Source: Papio anubis
Lineage: Eukaryota; Chordata; Mammalia; Primates; Cercopithecidae
Length of the DNA: 64,000 nucleotides
Assembly (NCBI RefSeq): GCF_008728515.1
Contig: NC_044989.1
Coordinates: forward strand, 73,433,754-73,497,753
Direction: 5' to 3'
Of the stretch, positions 46,031 to 57,050 are shown piece by piece. The position numbers and the translations under genes were made by a program. The notes under the pieces are model-generated. The model did not search any database, was not told the origin of the DNA, and saw only the letters and a list, made by a program, of their open reading frames with translations. Positions within the stretch are counted from its first letter, which is position 1. Each line of letters opens with the position of its first letter.

Positions 46031-46282
46031 GGTCCCGCTTCGGCGACCTGGAAAAGAGTGAGCTGCCGCTGCCTCCAACCTTTCCCGGCGCAGGGGGCCG
46101 GGATGCGGCCAGGCCGCGGCGCGGGAGGCCCGAGAGCGGGGCTGACCCTCCTCAGATTCTGCGGCGGAGAGCTGAGTGATGAATAAATGAGTAACCACAT
46201 CAATATTTAAGTGTTCACTCGGAGCCTTGGGGCCAGTGTGTCACGGGTTGGGGGAAATTACAGGCCCTGGTGGGGGGTTAAA

Positions 46283-46500
46283 TAACTACTTCCACCCATT
46301 ATTAAGTGCCTACTATGTGCCAGGGCCTGAGTATTACCTACACTTAGTTTATTATTGATAATAACGATGTTTAGTAATTATAGATGCTGAATTTCAGCCA
46401 ACTGTGGTCTGTGTGCTTTTATATGCATTACCTCATTTTATCCTCAGAGCAACTCTGTGGGGTGAGTATGGCTTTTATCCCTATTTTCCAGAAGATGAAA
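46283..46500 (-). mobile_element. MIR SINE fragment(s)
   Basis: TTAAGTGCCTACTATGTGCC near 46305, CATTACCTCATTTTATCCTC and CTCTGTGGGGTGAGTATGG. Spacing suggests two overlapping copies or an insertion. Confidence 0.65.
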
Positions 46501-46911
46501 TGTCAGCTTAGATGGGGGAGGGTTGTGAATCCACTAGATGCCCCCAAGGCCTGTTTTGTTTTGTTTTGTTTTTAACTTTCAGAGCCTGTATTTTTAAAAT
46601 AATAATTTTAAAATAATACACACAGCTTTTTTAAAAAAATCAAATAGGACAGAAGGACTTGCAATGAAAAGCAAGAACTCCCTCTCCATCCTTCAAACCA
46701 GGGATACCACTTAAAGCCACTGGTGTTTTCAGGTCTGATGGTTACCTCCACATCATTACATTAAGATGCTCACATAGCTACATCTGGATTTATCAGGACT
46801 GGCCACTGTCTGTGGCCTTTCTCCTATGGTAGATAATGATTTAGCTGGCTCACACCCACTTCCATCCCTCAATCTTGTGTAGTTACGCTATTATTTTTAG
46901 TTCCTCTATAG

Positions 46912-47429
46912 CAGGGGTCCCCAACCCTTGGGCCACCGACTGGTAACCCTCCATGTCCCGTTAGGAACTGGGCTGCATGGTAGGAGGTGAGCGGTGGTGG
47001 GGGCTAGCTGGTGAAATTTCATCTGAATTTACAGCCGCTTCCTATCGCATTACTGCCTGAGCTCCACCTCCTGTCAGATCAGCCGTGGCATTAGATTGTC
47101 CTAGGAGCACAAACCCTACTGTGAACTGTGCATGCCAGAGATCTAGGTTGCAGACTTCTTATGAGAATCTAATGCCTGATGATCTGTCACTGTCTCCCAT
47201 CCCCAGATGGGACCATCTGGTTGCAGGAAAACAAGCTCAGGGCTCCCACTGATTCTACATTATGGTGAGTTGTATAATTACTTCATTATATATTGCAATG
47301 TAATGATAAGAGAAATAAAGTGCACAGTAAATGTAATGCACTTGAATCATCCTGAAACCATCCCTGCCACCCTCAGTCTGTGGAAACTTACATTTTGGTC
47401 CTTGGTGCCAAAAAGGTTGGGAACCCCTG
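46912..47429. mobile_element. hAT-type DNA transposon with intact ends
   Basis: Terminal inverted repeats CAGGGGTCCCCAACC (left) and CAGGGGTTCCCAACC (right, reverse complement), 14 of 15 matching, are flanked by a perfect 8-bp duplication CTCTATAG (46904-46911 and 47430-47437), the hAT hallmark. Interior blocks such as GGAACTGGGCTGCATG, GTCAGATCAGCCGTGGCATT and GCCTGATGATCTGTCACTGT match the common primate hAT-Tip100-like non-autonomous element. No transposase frame; the longest open frame (76 codons) is chance. Confidence 0.92.
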
Positions 47430-47839
47430 CTCTATAGGATACCTAACAGGAGAAACATGTATTTCTTCTTAGGGAGACTCCACAGTACCCCTCGACTGTC
47501 CACCTTTCAGGCTATGTCCTCTACTGAAAATATGAACCTAGGAAACCAGTAGAGTAGGCAGAGGAGACCCATGAGAGCACACCCAGCACAGGCCCAGTCC
47601 TCACAGCCTCCCACCTTAACTCTTTCATCAGAAGACTGGGGTGGGGAAGTCCTAGGCACCAGCCCCATGGTCCAGCATCCCTGACGGTAGTACCTAGCTT
47701 TAAAGACAGCCAGATCTGCCTACAGATCTTGGCTGTCTGCTTTTTAGTAGCTATGCAACCCAAAGTTTAAGCCAACTCTCTAACCTCTCTTGGCCTTATT
47801 TCTTCATCTGGATAATGGGGATAATGATTCTTACCTCAA

Positions 47840-48134
47840 GCCAGGTGGGATGGCTCATACCTGTAATCCCAGCACTTTGGGAAGCCGAGGCTGGTGGATC
47901 ACTTGAAGCGAGGAGTTCAAGACCAGCCTGGGCAACATGGTGAAACCCCACCTCTACTAAAAAGACAAAAAACTACCCGGGTGTGGTGGCAGGTGCCTGT
48001 AGTCCCAGCTACTCAGGAGGCTGAGGCACAAGGATCACCTGAACCTAGGAGGTAGAGGTTGCAGTGAGCCCAGATTGTGCTGCTATACTCCAGCCTGGGC
48101 TACAGAATGAGACTGTCTCAAAAAAATAAAAAAT
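47840..48134 (+). mobile_element. Alu SINE (AluS-like)
   Basis: GCCAGGTGGGATGGCTCATA to a short A-rich tail. First of a head-to-tail pair. Confidence 0.93.
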
Positions 48135-48136
48135 GT

Positions 48137-48441
48137 GGCCAGGCGCAGTGGCTCATGCCGGTAATCCCAGCACTTTGGGAGGCCGAGGCAGAAGGATCAC
48201 TTGAGGTCAGGAGTTCGAGACCAGCCTGACCAACATAGTGAAACCCCGTCTCTTCTGAATATATGAAAATTAGCCAGGCATGGTGGGGCACACCTGTAAT
48301 CCCAGCTACTCAGGAGGCTGAGATACAAGAATCACTTGAACCTGGGAGGCAGAGGTTGCAGTGAGCCAAGATCGCACCACTGCACTCCAGCCTATGCAAC
48401 AGAGTGAGACTCTGTCTCAAAAAAAGAAAGAAAAAATGAAA
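48137..48441 (+). mobile_element. Alu SINE (AluS-like), second of pair
   Basis: GGCCAGGCGCAGTGGCTCAT to AAAAAAAGAAAGAAAAAATG; it follows the tail of the first Alu within a few bases. Confidence 0.94.
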
Positions 48442-48659
48442 ATAAATCATAACCCAACCATCCATAAATAAACACTGTTAATAATTTGTTGTGTTTCTTT
48501 CTAGTCTTTACACTATATGTGTTTGTTTTATATACATTATGGTTTTTGAGACATCTAAAGTGTAATTATTAACTCTGTGGGCTTTGGAGTCCTGGTTCTA
48601 CCATTTACTTTATATATATTATCACTCTTGGCTATAAGTCTGTATACTAAAGAAAAATT

Positions 48660-48673
48660 ATATACATATAATA

Positions 48674-48707
<34 letters not shown>

Positions 48708-48708
48708 T
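48660..48708. repeat. (CA)n microsatellite with TA-rich edge
   Basis: TATACATATAATACACACAT followed by about 18 CA units. Confidence 0.9.
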
Positions 48709-48724
48709 AATCATGTTTAACCCT

Positions 48725-49010
48725 GAAGATAACCATTTAAAGCAAGTGCTATTGCTACCCTTGGTTTCACTGATGAGGAAACAGAAGCAGAAAGAGCTTG
48801 GGTGATTTTCCCCAAGTCTCCAATCGGAAAATTGCAGAGACTGAGTGGCTTTACTGCCTGTGGCACTCTGCTCTCACACCAGCTTGTTGGTTTTCCAAGC
48901 ACTAGATCCATTTAAAGTCAATAAAGTAGGAAGTGTTCTCACACCCATTTTACAGATGAAGCTTGAGGTAACCAAGGTTACAAGAGTCAGGATGAACCCC
49001 CTACTTTAAG
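48725..49010 (-). mobile_element. MIR-like fragments
   Basis: TTTCACTGATGAGGAAACAG near 48770 and CCCATTTTACAGATGAAGC near 48950, both in reverse MIR orientation. Confidence 0.55.
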
Positions 49011-49800
49011 AGTGAATTCTTCAAGGACTTTGCATGTGACAATATCATCACTAAACTTCAACTAACATAAATGGGTCACTCCTTTAGCGGTTCTGTTTCA
49101 TCTGTTTGCCTGTTCTCCAACGTGACTGCTCCCACTTCCTCCCTCCCTCCTCCTCTACCAAGGAGGAGCAAAGCACCGGGAAAGGGGGAAAGGGCGGGGA
49201 GAACTCAGATGGCTCCTCTGCCTCACCTGCCCTCTGAATCTCTTTCCTCCTGCCTTGGCCCTCACAGATTGGCAAGCTCAAGCTTCCTGCTGGCTCTGGA
49301 CTGTGGCTGGCTATAGAAGGGGAACAAAACTAGCCAGGGCTCCTACCCTACATTGCCTGGCCCTAGAAGGAAAAGCCAGGTCTGCTAGCTGTCTGTGGTT
49401 GAGAAAACAGCAGAAAACAGCAGAAACAGAAAACAGCGAAAACAGATACTGAGGTCTTGGCCATCTAAAGGTGTGTTTCGTCCTCTAGAAGATGAGATCC
49501 CCCCCTCTTCCCTGCAGCAGCCTGCATAAGTGTTAGACAACGAGACCCCAAAAGCATCAGTTTCCTCTGCCTCCCCAGGGCTGGGTGTCCTCACCGCCTT
49601 CCTGGGCCTCTCTAGTCCATTGGAGACAGTTCTCGCTTGAAAAGCATCCACATATGTGTAACTTCCACTCATTGCTCCCTCTTCAGTACCACTAAGCCCG
49701 TTGGCTTTTCCATGTAGACACTTCACATGTATTTGTCCTGCTCTTCCAGCTACATTTCCATCTGTTCTTTACCTCACCTTCCTGCAGCTATTTTCCAGGC
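49011..49800. other. Unique intergenic DNA, no feature recognised
   Basis: No repeat or coding similarity seen, apart from a small AGAAAACAGCAGAAACAG-type tandem near 49403-49445. Confidence 0.5.
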
Positions 49801-49804
49801 CCTC

Positions 49805-49995
49805 TTTATAGCAGAACCACATGCCCAGGTCTAAGTCCTGGTGCCACCACTTACTAACTGTATAAGCATGGGCAAATTACTGAACCCTACTGAGTCTGTT
49901 TCCGCCTCTGTAAAATGGGCCTGCTAATAAGAAATTACTTCATAGGGTTAGCACGAGAGCTATCTCAACACACCCTAAGCAGTAATGAGCATGAA
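49805..49995 (+). mobile_element. MIR SINE
   Basis: CACCACTTACTAACTGTATA, GGGCAAATTACTGAACCCTA, TGTTTCCGCCTCTGTAAAAT. Confidence 0.8.
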
Positions 49996-50233
49996 TTATA
50001 ATCTTAGAAATCTTTGCTGAAGGCAAAAGCTTGTGCCTCCTTGTTGTTTCATTTGCATTTATTTGATTGCCAGTGAGATTGAACTTCTTTTCAGTTATTA
50101 GTCATTTGTATTTCCTCCTTTAATGAATTGTCTATTTTCTGAATTGCCTATTTTCTATGCTCATTTTTCTTTGAAGCCTTAATTTCTTATTAATTATTTG
50201 TACAAATACTTTATATGTTAAGAATAGTAACAT

Positions 50234-50510
50234 GGCCAGGCACAGTGACTCATGCCTGTAATCCCAGCACTTTGAGGGGCTGAGGAGGGAGGATGGCTTG
50301 AGTCCAGGAGTTTGAGATCAGCCTGACCAACATGGTGAACCCCTATCTCTAAAAAAAAAAATACAAAAATTAGCTGAGTGTGGTGGCACATGCCTCCTGA
50401 GGTGGGAGGATCACCTGAGCTTAGGAAGTCGAGGTTGCAATAAACTGTGATCATGTCACTGCACCTCAGCCTGGGCATCGGAATGAGGCCCTGTCTCAAA
50501 AGAAAAAGAA
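50234..50510 (+). mobile_element. Alu SINE, first of a pair sharing one target-site duplication
   Basis: GGCCAGGCACAGTGACTCAT, with a deletion in the right arm. The left flank AAGAATAGTAACA (50220-50232) recurs after the second Alu (50812-50824). Confidence 0.92.
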
Positions 50511-50811
50511 GGCCGGGCACGGTGGCTCACGCCTGTAATCCCAGCACTTTGGGAGGCCAAGGCGGGCGGATCATGAGGTCAGGAGATCGAGACCATCCTG
50601 GCTAACACAGTATAACCCCATCTCTACTAAAAATACACAAAATTAGCCGGGCGTGGTGGTGGGCGCCTGTAGTCCCAGCTACTCGGGAGGCTGAGGCAGG
50701 AAAATGGTGTGAACCCGGGAGGTGGAACTTGCAGTGAGCCAAGATCGCACCACTGCGCTCCAGCCTGGGAGACAGCAAGGCTCCATCTCAAAAAGAGAAA
50801 AGAAAAAGAAA
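50511..50811 (+). mobile_element. AluY-like SINE inserted in the tail of the preceding Alu
   Basis: GGCCGGGCACGGTGGCTCAC to a GAAAAGAAAAAG tail. Because AAGAATAGTAACA flanks the pair as a unit, this copy landed in the older Alu's tail. Confidence 0.92.
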
Positions 50812-50865
50812 AAGAATAGTAACACTTTGTTGTTTATATTTACTGCAGATATTTTTTAATTTAAT

Positions 50866-51164
50866 TTTTTTTTTTTTTTTGAGACGGAGTCTTGCTCTGA
50901 CACCCAGGCTGGAGTGCAGTGGCACGATCTCAGCTCACTGCGACCTTCACCTCTGGGGTTCAAGAGATTCTCCTGCCTCAACCTCCCCCAGTAGCTAAGA
51001 CTATAGGTGCATGCCACCATGTCTGGCTGATTTTTGTATTTTTAGTAGAAACAGGGTTTTGCCATGTTGGTTAGGCTGGTCTCAACCTACTGACCTCAGG
51101 TGATCCACCCCCCTCGGACTACCAGAGTGTTGGGATTACAGGTTTTAGCCCCCACTCCCGGCCT
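50866..51164 (-). mobile_element. Alu SINE (AluS-like)
   Basis: T tract, GAGACGGAGTCTTGCTCTGA to CCCACTCCCGGCC. Confidence 0.93.
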
Positions 51165-51194
51165 AGATATGTTTTTGATATAAGACATTAGGTA

Positions 51195-51504
51195 GGCTGA
51201 GTGCAGTGGCTCATGCCTGTAACCCTAGGGCTTTAGGAGGCCGAGGCAAGAAGATTACTTGAGCCCAGGAGTTCTAGACCAGCCTGGACAACATAGCAAG
51301 ACCCTGTCTCTTTTTAAAAATTCTTTTTAAATTAGCTAGGCGTACATAGCACGCCTGTAGTCCTGGCTACTGAGGGGGTTAGAGTAGGTCTGAGGCAGGA
51401 GGATTGCTTGAGCCCGGGACGTCCTGGCTTCAGTGAACCATTATCACACCACTGCACTCCAGCCTGGGTGACAGAGCTCAGACCCTGTCTAAATAAATAA
51501 ATAA
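51195..51504 (+). mobile_element. Alu SINE (AluJ-like)
   Basis: GGCTGAGTGCAGTGGCTCAT with many substitutions; ends AAATAAATAAATAAA. Confidence 0.9.
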
Positions 51505-51779
51505 AATTAGATAATCAAATCCTTGAATTCCTTCCATTGTTTTAAGCTTGAGTGCTTCCAAACTTACAGGTCCAATAATATTCATTTAGTTTTTTTTCAA
51601 GTTTTTAAGTTGTTTGGATTTTTGTTTGTTCTTTTATTCTCTTTAAATCCTGCTAGCAACCATTTTGGTGAATGATATCAGGTGAATATCTAGCCTGCTC
51701 TCCCCCAACAGCTATCCAAGTTTCCCAATATTTATTGCAAAGCCCTATCCCTTAACCATTGGGTTTATCATATAAGTTT

Positions 51780-51806
51780 ATATATATATACACATATATA
51801 TATATT
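51780..51806. repeat. (TA)n microsatellite
   Basis: TATATATATACACATATATA. Confidence 0.85.
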
Positions 51807-52415
51807 TGTAGACAGTCTGAACTCGATATTCTCTTTCACTGAGATTTACATCATTCTGTTTTATTGTTGCCTTTTAAATGTTTTATTACAACAGAAGAGC
51901 AAATCTCCACCCAAAGATCTTATACTCTCACTTTGTATCCATCCACATGAGCTGTAATTCTATTTAGAATTGTGAGACAAATTGTTGGGAGAAAAAATTG
52001 ACATCTTTACAAACCATAGTCATCCCATTCAAAGTCATGGTATACTCCCTAAGATTGCAATAAGACAAGAATGTCCTCTCTCTTCACTTCTATTTCAACA
52101 TGTGCTTGAGGTTCTAGCTAGGGCAGTTTGGCAAGAAGAAGAAATAAAGTCATCTAGATTGGAAAGGAAAAGTAAAACTACCTCTGTAGACTACATGATC
52201 TTGTAAATAGAAAATCCTGAGGAGTCCACTAAAATCTGTTAGGGTGAATAAATGAGTTCAGCAAGGTTATTAGGGTACAAGATCAACACATTCAAATCAA
52301 TTGTATTTCTATACACTAGCAATGAGCAATTGAAAATAAAATTAAGGAAACAATTCCATTTATAATAACATCAAAAAATAAAATACTTAGAAATAAATTT
52401 AACAAAAGAAGTCAA

Positions 52416-52708
52416 GGCCAGGTGTGGTGGCTCATGCCTATAATCCTAGCACTTTGGGAGGCTGAGGCGGGCAGATCACCTGAGGTCAGCAGTTCGAGAC
52501 CAGTCTGGCCAACATGGCAAAACTCCCTCTCTACAAAAATTACAAAAATAAGCTGGGTGTGGCGGTGCACACTTATAGTCCCAGCTACTTGGGAGGATGA
52601 GGCACGAGAATAGCTTGAATGTGGGAGGTGGAGGTTGATTGTGCCGCTGCACTCTAGCCAGGGCGACAGAATGAGACTCAGTCTCAAAAAAAAAAAAAAA
52701 AAAAAAAA
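52416..52708 (+). mobile_element. Alu SINE inside L1
   Basis: GGCCAGGTGTGGTGGCTCAT to a tail of about 24 A, with a short deletion after GGAGGTTG. Confidence 0.93.
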
Positions 52709-52756
52709 AGATATCTAAGGAAACTACAAAACATTGTTGAAAGAAATTAGTAACCT

Positions 52757-53053
52757 GCCGGGCGCGGTGGCTCAAGCCTGTAATCCCAGCACTTTGGGAG
52801 GCCGAGACGGGTGGATCACGAGGTCAGGAGATCGAGACCATCCTGGCTAACACGGTGAAACCCCGTCTCTACTAAAAAATACAAAAAAGTAGCCGGGCGA
52901 GGTGGCGGGCGCCTGTAGTCCCAGCTACTCGGGAGGCTGAGGCAGGAGAATGGCGGGAACCCGGGAGGCGGAGCTTGCAGTGAGCTGAGATCTGGCCACT
53001 GCACTCCAGCCTGGGTGACAGAGCGAGACTCCGTCACAAAAAAAAAAAAAAAA
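52757..53053 (+). mobile_element. Young AluY, cercopithecid type, inside L1
   Basis: Perfect 18-bp target-site duplication GAAAGAAATTAGTAACCT at 52739-52756 and 53054-53071. The body is close to an AluYR consensus (AGCCGGGCGAGGTGGCGGGC, GAGATCTGGCCACTGC). It is one of the youngest insertions in the window. Confidence 0.96.
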
Positions 53054-53687
53054 GAAAGAAATTAGTAACCTAAATACATAGAAAGGTATTTCATGTTCAT
53101 GGAACTGAAGACTTAACATTGTTAAGATGGCAATACTCATCAGATTCAACGTATCCCCTCTCAAAATTCCAACTACTGTTTTTGCAAAAATTGGAAAGCT
53201 GATCCTGAAAAGCACATGGAAATGCACGGGACCCAAAATAGCCAAATCAATCTTGAAAAAGAACAACAAAGTCAGGGCACTCACACTTTTTGATTTCAGA
53301 ACTTACTACAAATAAAGAGAGTGTGGTACTGGCATAAAGATAGACATATAGACCAGTGGAATGAAATAGAGTATAGAGATAAATCCTTACATTTATGACC
53401 AACTGATTTGCAACAAAGGTACCTAGACCATTTAATGGGGGAAGGTATTGTTTTTTCAACAAATGGCCTGGGACAGCTGAATATTCACATGCAAAAGAAT
53501 TAAGCGGGACCCCTTTCTTACACTGCACACAAAAATTAATTCAAAATACATTATAGACCTAAATGTAAGAGTTAAAACTATAAAACTCCTAGAAGAAAAT
53601 GTAGGAATAAATCTTCATGACCTTGCATGAGGCAAAACCTTCTTAGATATACCAAAGTACAAGCAACTGAAAAAATAAATAAATAAA

Positions 53688-53995
53688 GGCGGGGCATGGT
53701 GGCTCACGCCTGTAATCCCAGCATTTTGGGAGGCTGAGGTGGGTGGGTCACCTGAGGTCAGGAGTTCAAGACCAGCCTGGCCAACATGGTGAAACCCCGT
53801 CTCTACTAAAAATACAAAAATTAGCTGAGTGTGGTGGTGCGTGCCTCTAGTCCCAGCTACTCGGGAGGCAGAGGCAGGAGAATTGCTTGAACCAGGGAGG
53901 CAGCAGTTACAGTGAGCCAAGATCATGCCACTGCACTCCAGCCTGAGCAACAGAGTAAGACTCCATTTCAAAATAAATGAAATAAAATAAAAATA
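53688..53995 (+). mobile_element. Alu SINE (AluS-like) inside L1
   Basis: GGCGGGGCATGGTGGCTCAC to an AAATGAAATAAAATAAAAAT tail, then L1 resumes. Confidence 0.93.
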
Positions 53996-54159
53996 ATGGA
54001 TTCCATCTAAATTTAAAACTTTTAGGCTTCAAAGAACACCATCAAAAAAAGTGAAAAGACACTCCACAGGATGAAAGTATTTACAAATCATATATCTCAT
54101 AAGGAACTAGTATCTAGAATGTATAAAGAACTCTTATAATTCAACAATAAAAAGACAGA

Positions 54160-54460
54160 CTAGGCACAGTGGTTCACACCTGTAGTCCCAATGCTTTGGG
54201 AGGCCAAGGCAAGAGGATTGCTTGAGTCCAGGAATTTGAGACCAGCCTGGGCATAACAACACCTCATCTCTCCAAAAAACATTTTTTTCTTAACTAGTCA
54301 GGCATGGTGGCACTCACCTGTAGTCCTAGCTACTTGGAAGACTGAGGCAGGAGGATCCCTTGAGCCCTAGGAATTTGAGGCTGCAGTAGGCTATGAACTT
54401 GCCACTGCACTCCAGCCTGGCCAACAGAGTGAGGACTTTTCTCTACAAAAGCAAAAGAAA
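54160..54460 (+). mobile_element. Alu SINE (AluJ-like) inside L1
   Basis: TAGGCACAGTGGTTCACACC. Flanks AACAATAAAAAGACA and AACAATAAAGACA resemble a target-site duplication. Confidence 0.9.
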
Positions 54461-54879
54461 AACAATAAAGACAACCCAGTTTAAAAATGGGAGCATGATT
54501 TGAATACATAATTCTCTGCAAAGATATACAAATGGCCAACATGCACATGAAAAGACACCAAAACCACTAGCCATTAGATAAATGTAAATCAAAATCACAA
54601 TGAGATATCAATTCATACCAAATAGAATGGATATAATAAAAAGACAGATGACAAGTGTTTTCCGGATGTGGAGACACTGGAAACTCATACACTGCTGGTA
54701 GGAACGTAAAACAATGCAGACACTTTGGAAAACAGTTCGACAGATTCTCAATTGTTAAACATGTAGTAACCATATGACCCAGCCATTTCACACTCCTAGA
54801 TATAAATCCAAGAGAAATGAAAACATGCGTCCACACAAAAAGTTGAACATGAATATTCATCCCCAGGTTCTTACCCCAA

Positions 54880-55905
54880 ATCTACAATCTCCAACTGCAT
54901 TTTTTTGCATCTCAGAGGAAGAGTTGTTCCTGAGTGCTTAATTTTCCTTACTCTGCTTTGAGGCAGTCCAGGGTTCTATCCTCCCCTTCATTTCTGTACC
55001 TCTCATCCACTGTTTCCTCCTCTCATCATATAAATATGCTCATGTCCTTCCCAGTAAAGCCAGAAAACCACAACACCCTTTCAATACTGCCAGTACCATG
55101 TCCTTCTTTCTGAGACGTTTCCTAAATATGATTGACTTCCCCTGCCTTTATCCACTTACTGCCCCATTCATACCCAACTCCACAGCAGCCTGGCTCTCCA
55201 TCCTTCTACCCTGTTGTTCTTGCATTCATAATTGCAAAATCCCAGGCCCTCCTTCAGTCCTTATCTTAACCTCCCCTCCGCATGTGGTAGTTAACCATTT
55301 CCTTCCCCCAAACTCCCTCAAACCCATTCTCTGCCTCTGGGACCCCACTCTTTCATGCCTTTGCTCTGCCTCTCCCTTATACCTTCTGGGTCTCCTTCAG
55401 GGGGCTTCTCTTCCTTTCCCCAATTTTTTTTCCCCCAAAGCAGGGGGTTACCCAGGTTGGAGTGCAGTGGTGCGATTATGGCTCACTGCAGTCTCAACCT
55501 CCAGGGCTCAAGCGATCCTGAGCCTCAGCCTTCTGAGTATCTGGGACCACAGGCGCATGCCACCACGCCTGGGTAATTTTCATATATTTTGTAGAGACAA
55601 GACTTCACCATGTTGCCCAGGCTGGTCTTGAACTCCTTGGCTCAAGCTATCTGCCCACTTTGATCTCCCAAAGTGCTGGAATTATAGGCGTGAGCCACCA
55701 TGCCAAGCTTCCAAATTCTTAATGTTGGTTTATTTCTCATCCCTCTTCTCATTTTACTCCTTAGATTTTCCCTAAAGATTCCCTTTTACACATGCGGCTT
55801 TATTCATTCTATAAATGTTCTCACCTCCCGTATGTCTACTTCCAGCCCAGTCCTCTTTCCTGAACCTCAGATAAACACTTACAAATGCCATGAAAACATC
55901 CCATA
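54880..55905 (+). mobile_element. L2 LINE fragment split by an Alu
   Basis: L2 ORF-like blocks AGGCAGTCCAGGGTTCTATC, CACAACACCCTTTCAATACT, CTCAGTCCTTATCTTAAC-like text at about 55255 and, after the Alu, CTACTTCCAGCCCAGTCC. Diverged and not open. Confidence 0.6.
55432..55712 (-). mobile_element. Alu SINE (old), inside L2
   Basis: GTTACCCAGGTTGGAGTGCA to GAGCCACCATGCCAAGC; the 3' tail region is altered to TTTTTTTTCCCCCAAAGCAG. Confidence 0.9.
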
Positions 55906-56227
55906 CATACCTTTTTCAAATTTATTTATTTTGAAGTTGATATATGAAATTGCACGTATTTATTGTATACCCACACATACTTTCAAATTTAACAAATTTT
56001 ATTAGTTTGTAGGGCTGCCATAACAAAATATCACAGACTGGTGACTAAACAGCAGAAATGTATTTTTTCACAGTTCTGGAGGCCGGAAGTTTAAGATCAA
56101 GGTGTTGGCAGGTTTAGTTTCTTCTGAAGCCTCTCTCCTTGGCTTGCAGATGGCCACCTTCTTATGTGATTTCATATGGTTGTTTCTCAGTCTGTGTATT
56201 GATTATGTCCTATCTCCTGTTATCTTT

Positions 56228-56512
56228 TTAAAATTTATGTATTTATTTTTAGAGGCAGGGTTTTGCTCTGTTGCCCAGGCTACAGTGCAGTGGCACAATC
56301 ATAGCTCACTGCAGCCTTGAATTTCTGGGCTCAGGTGATCTCTCCTCAGCCTCTCAGGTAGCTGGTACTATAGGTATGCACCACCACACCTGGCTAATTT
56401 TTTACCTTTGTAGAGACTGAAGTCTCAATATGCTGACTGGGTTGGTCTTGCACACCTGGCTTCAAGTAATCCTCCAGCCTCAGCCTCCCAAAGTGCTGGG
56501 ATTACCTCTCAG
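56228..56512 (-). mobile_element. Old Alu SINE inside the MaLR LTR
   Basis: GAGGCAGGGTTTTGCTCTGT to CCTCCCAAAGTGCTGGGATT; the far end is truncated. Confidence 0.88.
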
Positions 56513-56625
56513 TCACCACTCTCAGCTCTAGCCTCCTTTTCTTACAAAGACACCAGTCATATTGAATTAGACCCCATTAATGTGACCTTATTTTACCCTA
56601 ATCACTTCTTTAAAGACTGTATCTT

Positions 56626-56935
56626 CAGGCCGGGTGCAAGTGGCTCACACCTGTAATCCCGGCACTTTGGGAGGTCGAGGCAGGTGGACCACTTGAGGTC
56701 AGGAGTTCAAGACCAGTGTGGCCAACATGGTGAAACCCCATCTCTACTAAAAGTACAAAAATTAGCTGGGCATGATGGTGCATGCCTATAATCCCAGCTA
56801 CTCAGGAGGCTGAGGCAGGAGAATCACCTGAACCCAGGAGGTGGAGATTGCAGTGAGCCAAGATCACGCCATTGCACTCCAGCCTGGGCAACAGAGTGAG
56901 ACTCTGTCTCGGAAAAAGAAAAGAAAAAAGACTCT
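56626..56935 (+). mobile_element. Alu SINE (AluS-like) inside the MaLR LTR
   Basis: GGCCGGGTGCAAGTGGCTCA to GGAAAAAGAAAAGAAAAAAG. Confidence 0.93.
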
Positions 56936-56941
56936 ATGTTC

Positions 56942-57050
56942 ATTGCTTGAGCCCAAGAGTTTGAGGTTGCAGTGAGCCAAGATTGTGCCACTGTATTTCA
57001 GCCTGGAAGAGTAAGACTCTGTCTTAAAGAAAAAAGAAAAAAAAAAAAAA
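56942..57050 (+). mobile_element. Partial Alu (right-arm remnant)
   Basis: ATTGCTTGAGCCCAAGAGTT, GTTGCAGTGAGCCAAGATTG, then an A-tail. The left arm is absent. Confidence 0.85.

Larger units (their letters stand above)
44690..46150. promoter_or_regulatory. RAB11FIP5: CpG island of the RAB11FIP5 promoter
   Basis: Very high GC and CpG density from about 44.7 to 46.15 kb, centred on exon 1. It includes many CCGCCCC/CCCCGCCC boxes (for example 45541-45575), suited to Sp1-type factors, and no TATA box was noticed near the start. The transcription start is probably around 45.4-45.6 kb but cannot be fixed from sequence alone. Confidence 0.85.
50010..52040 (-). mobile_element. Old L1 LINE (L1M-type), ORF2 region, reverse, broken by four Alus
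   Basis: Antisense L1 ORF2 blocks: ATTTGCATTTATTTGATTGC with CAGTCATTTG-like DNA near 50060-50110, CTATCCAAGTTTCCCAATAT at about 51711, and ATTGACATCTTTAC with CATGGTATACTCC at 51998-52050. No open frame survives. Interrupted by Alus at 50234, 50511, 50866 and 51195. Confidence 0.65.
52045..54862 (+). mobile_element. L1 LINE ORF2 fragment, sense, broken by four Alus
   Basis: Continuous L1 ORF2 (late reverse-transcriptase to C-terminal region) can be followed through 52045-52415, 52709-52756, 53054-53687, 53996-54160 and 54460-54862. Landmarks are AGACAAGAATGTCCTCTC, TTGTATTTCTATACACTAGC, GAAATAAATTTAACAAAAGA, ACATTGTTAAGATGGCAATA, TGGTACTGGCATAAAGATAG and ACAATGAGATATCAATTCAT. The element lacks its 5' part and its 3' UTR and tail. 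Frame is broken by stops and insertions, so no protein is possible. Confidence 0.88.

Noticed and set aside
51982..53315. Short frames resembling reverse-transcriptase C-terminal peptides
   Set aside because: Remnants of a broken L1 ORF2 with Alu insertions; listed as a mobile element, not a gene.
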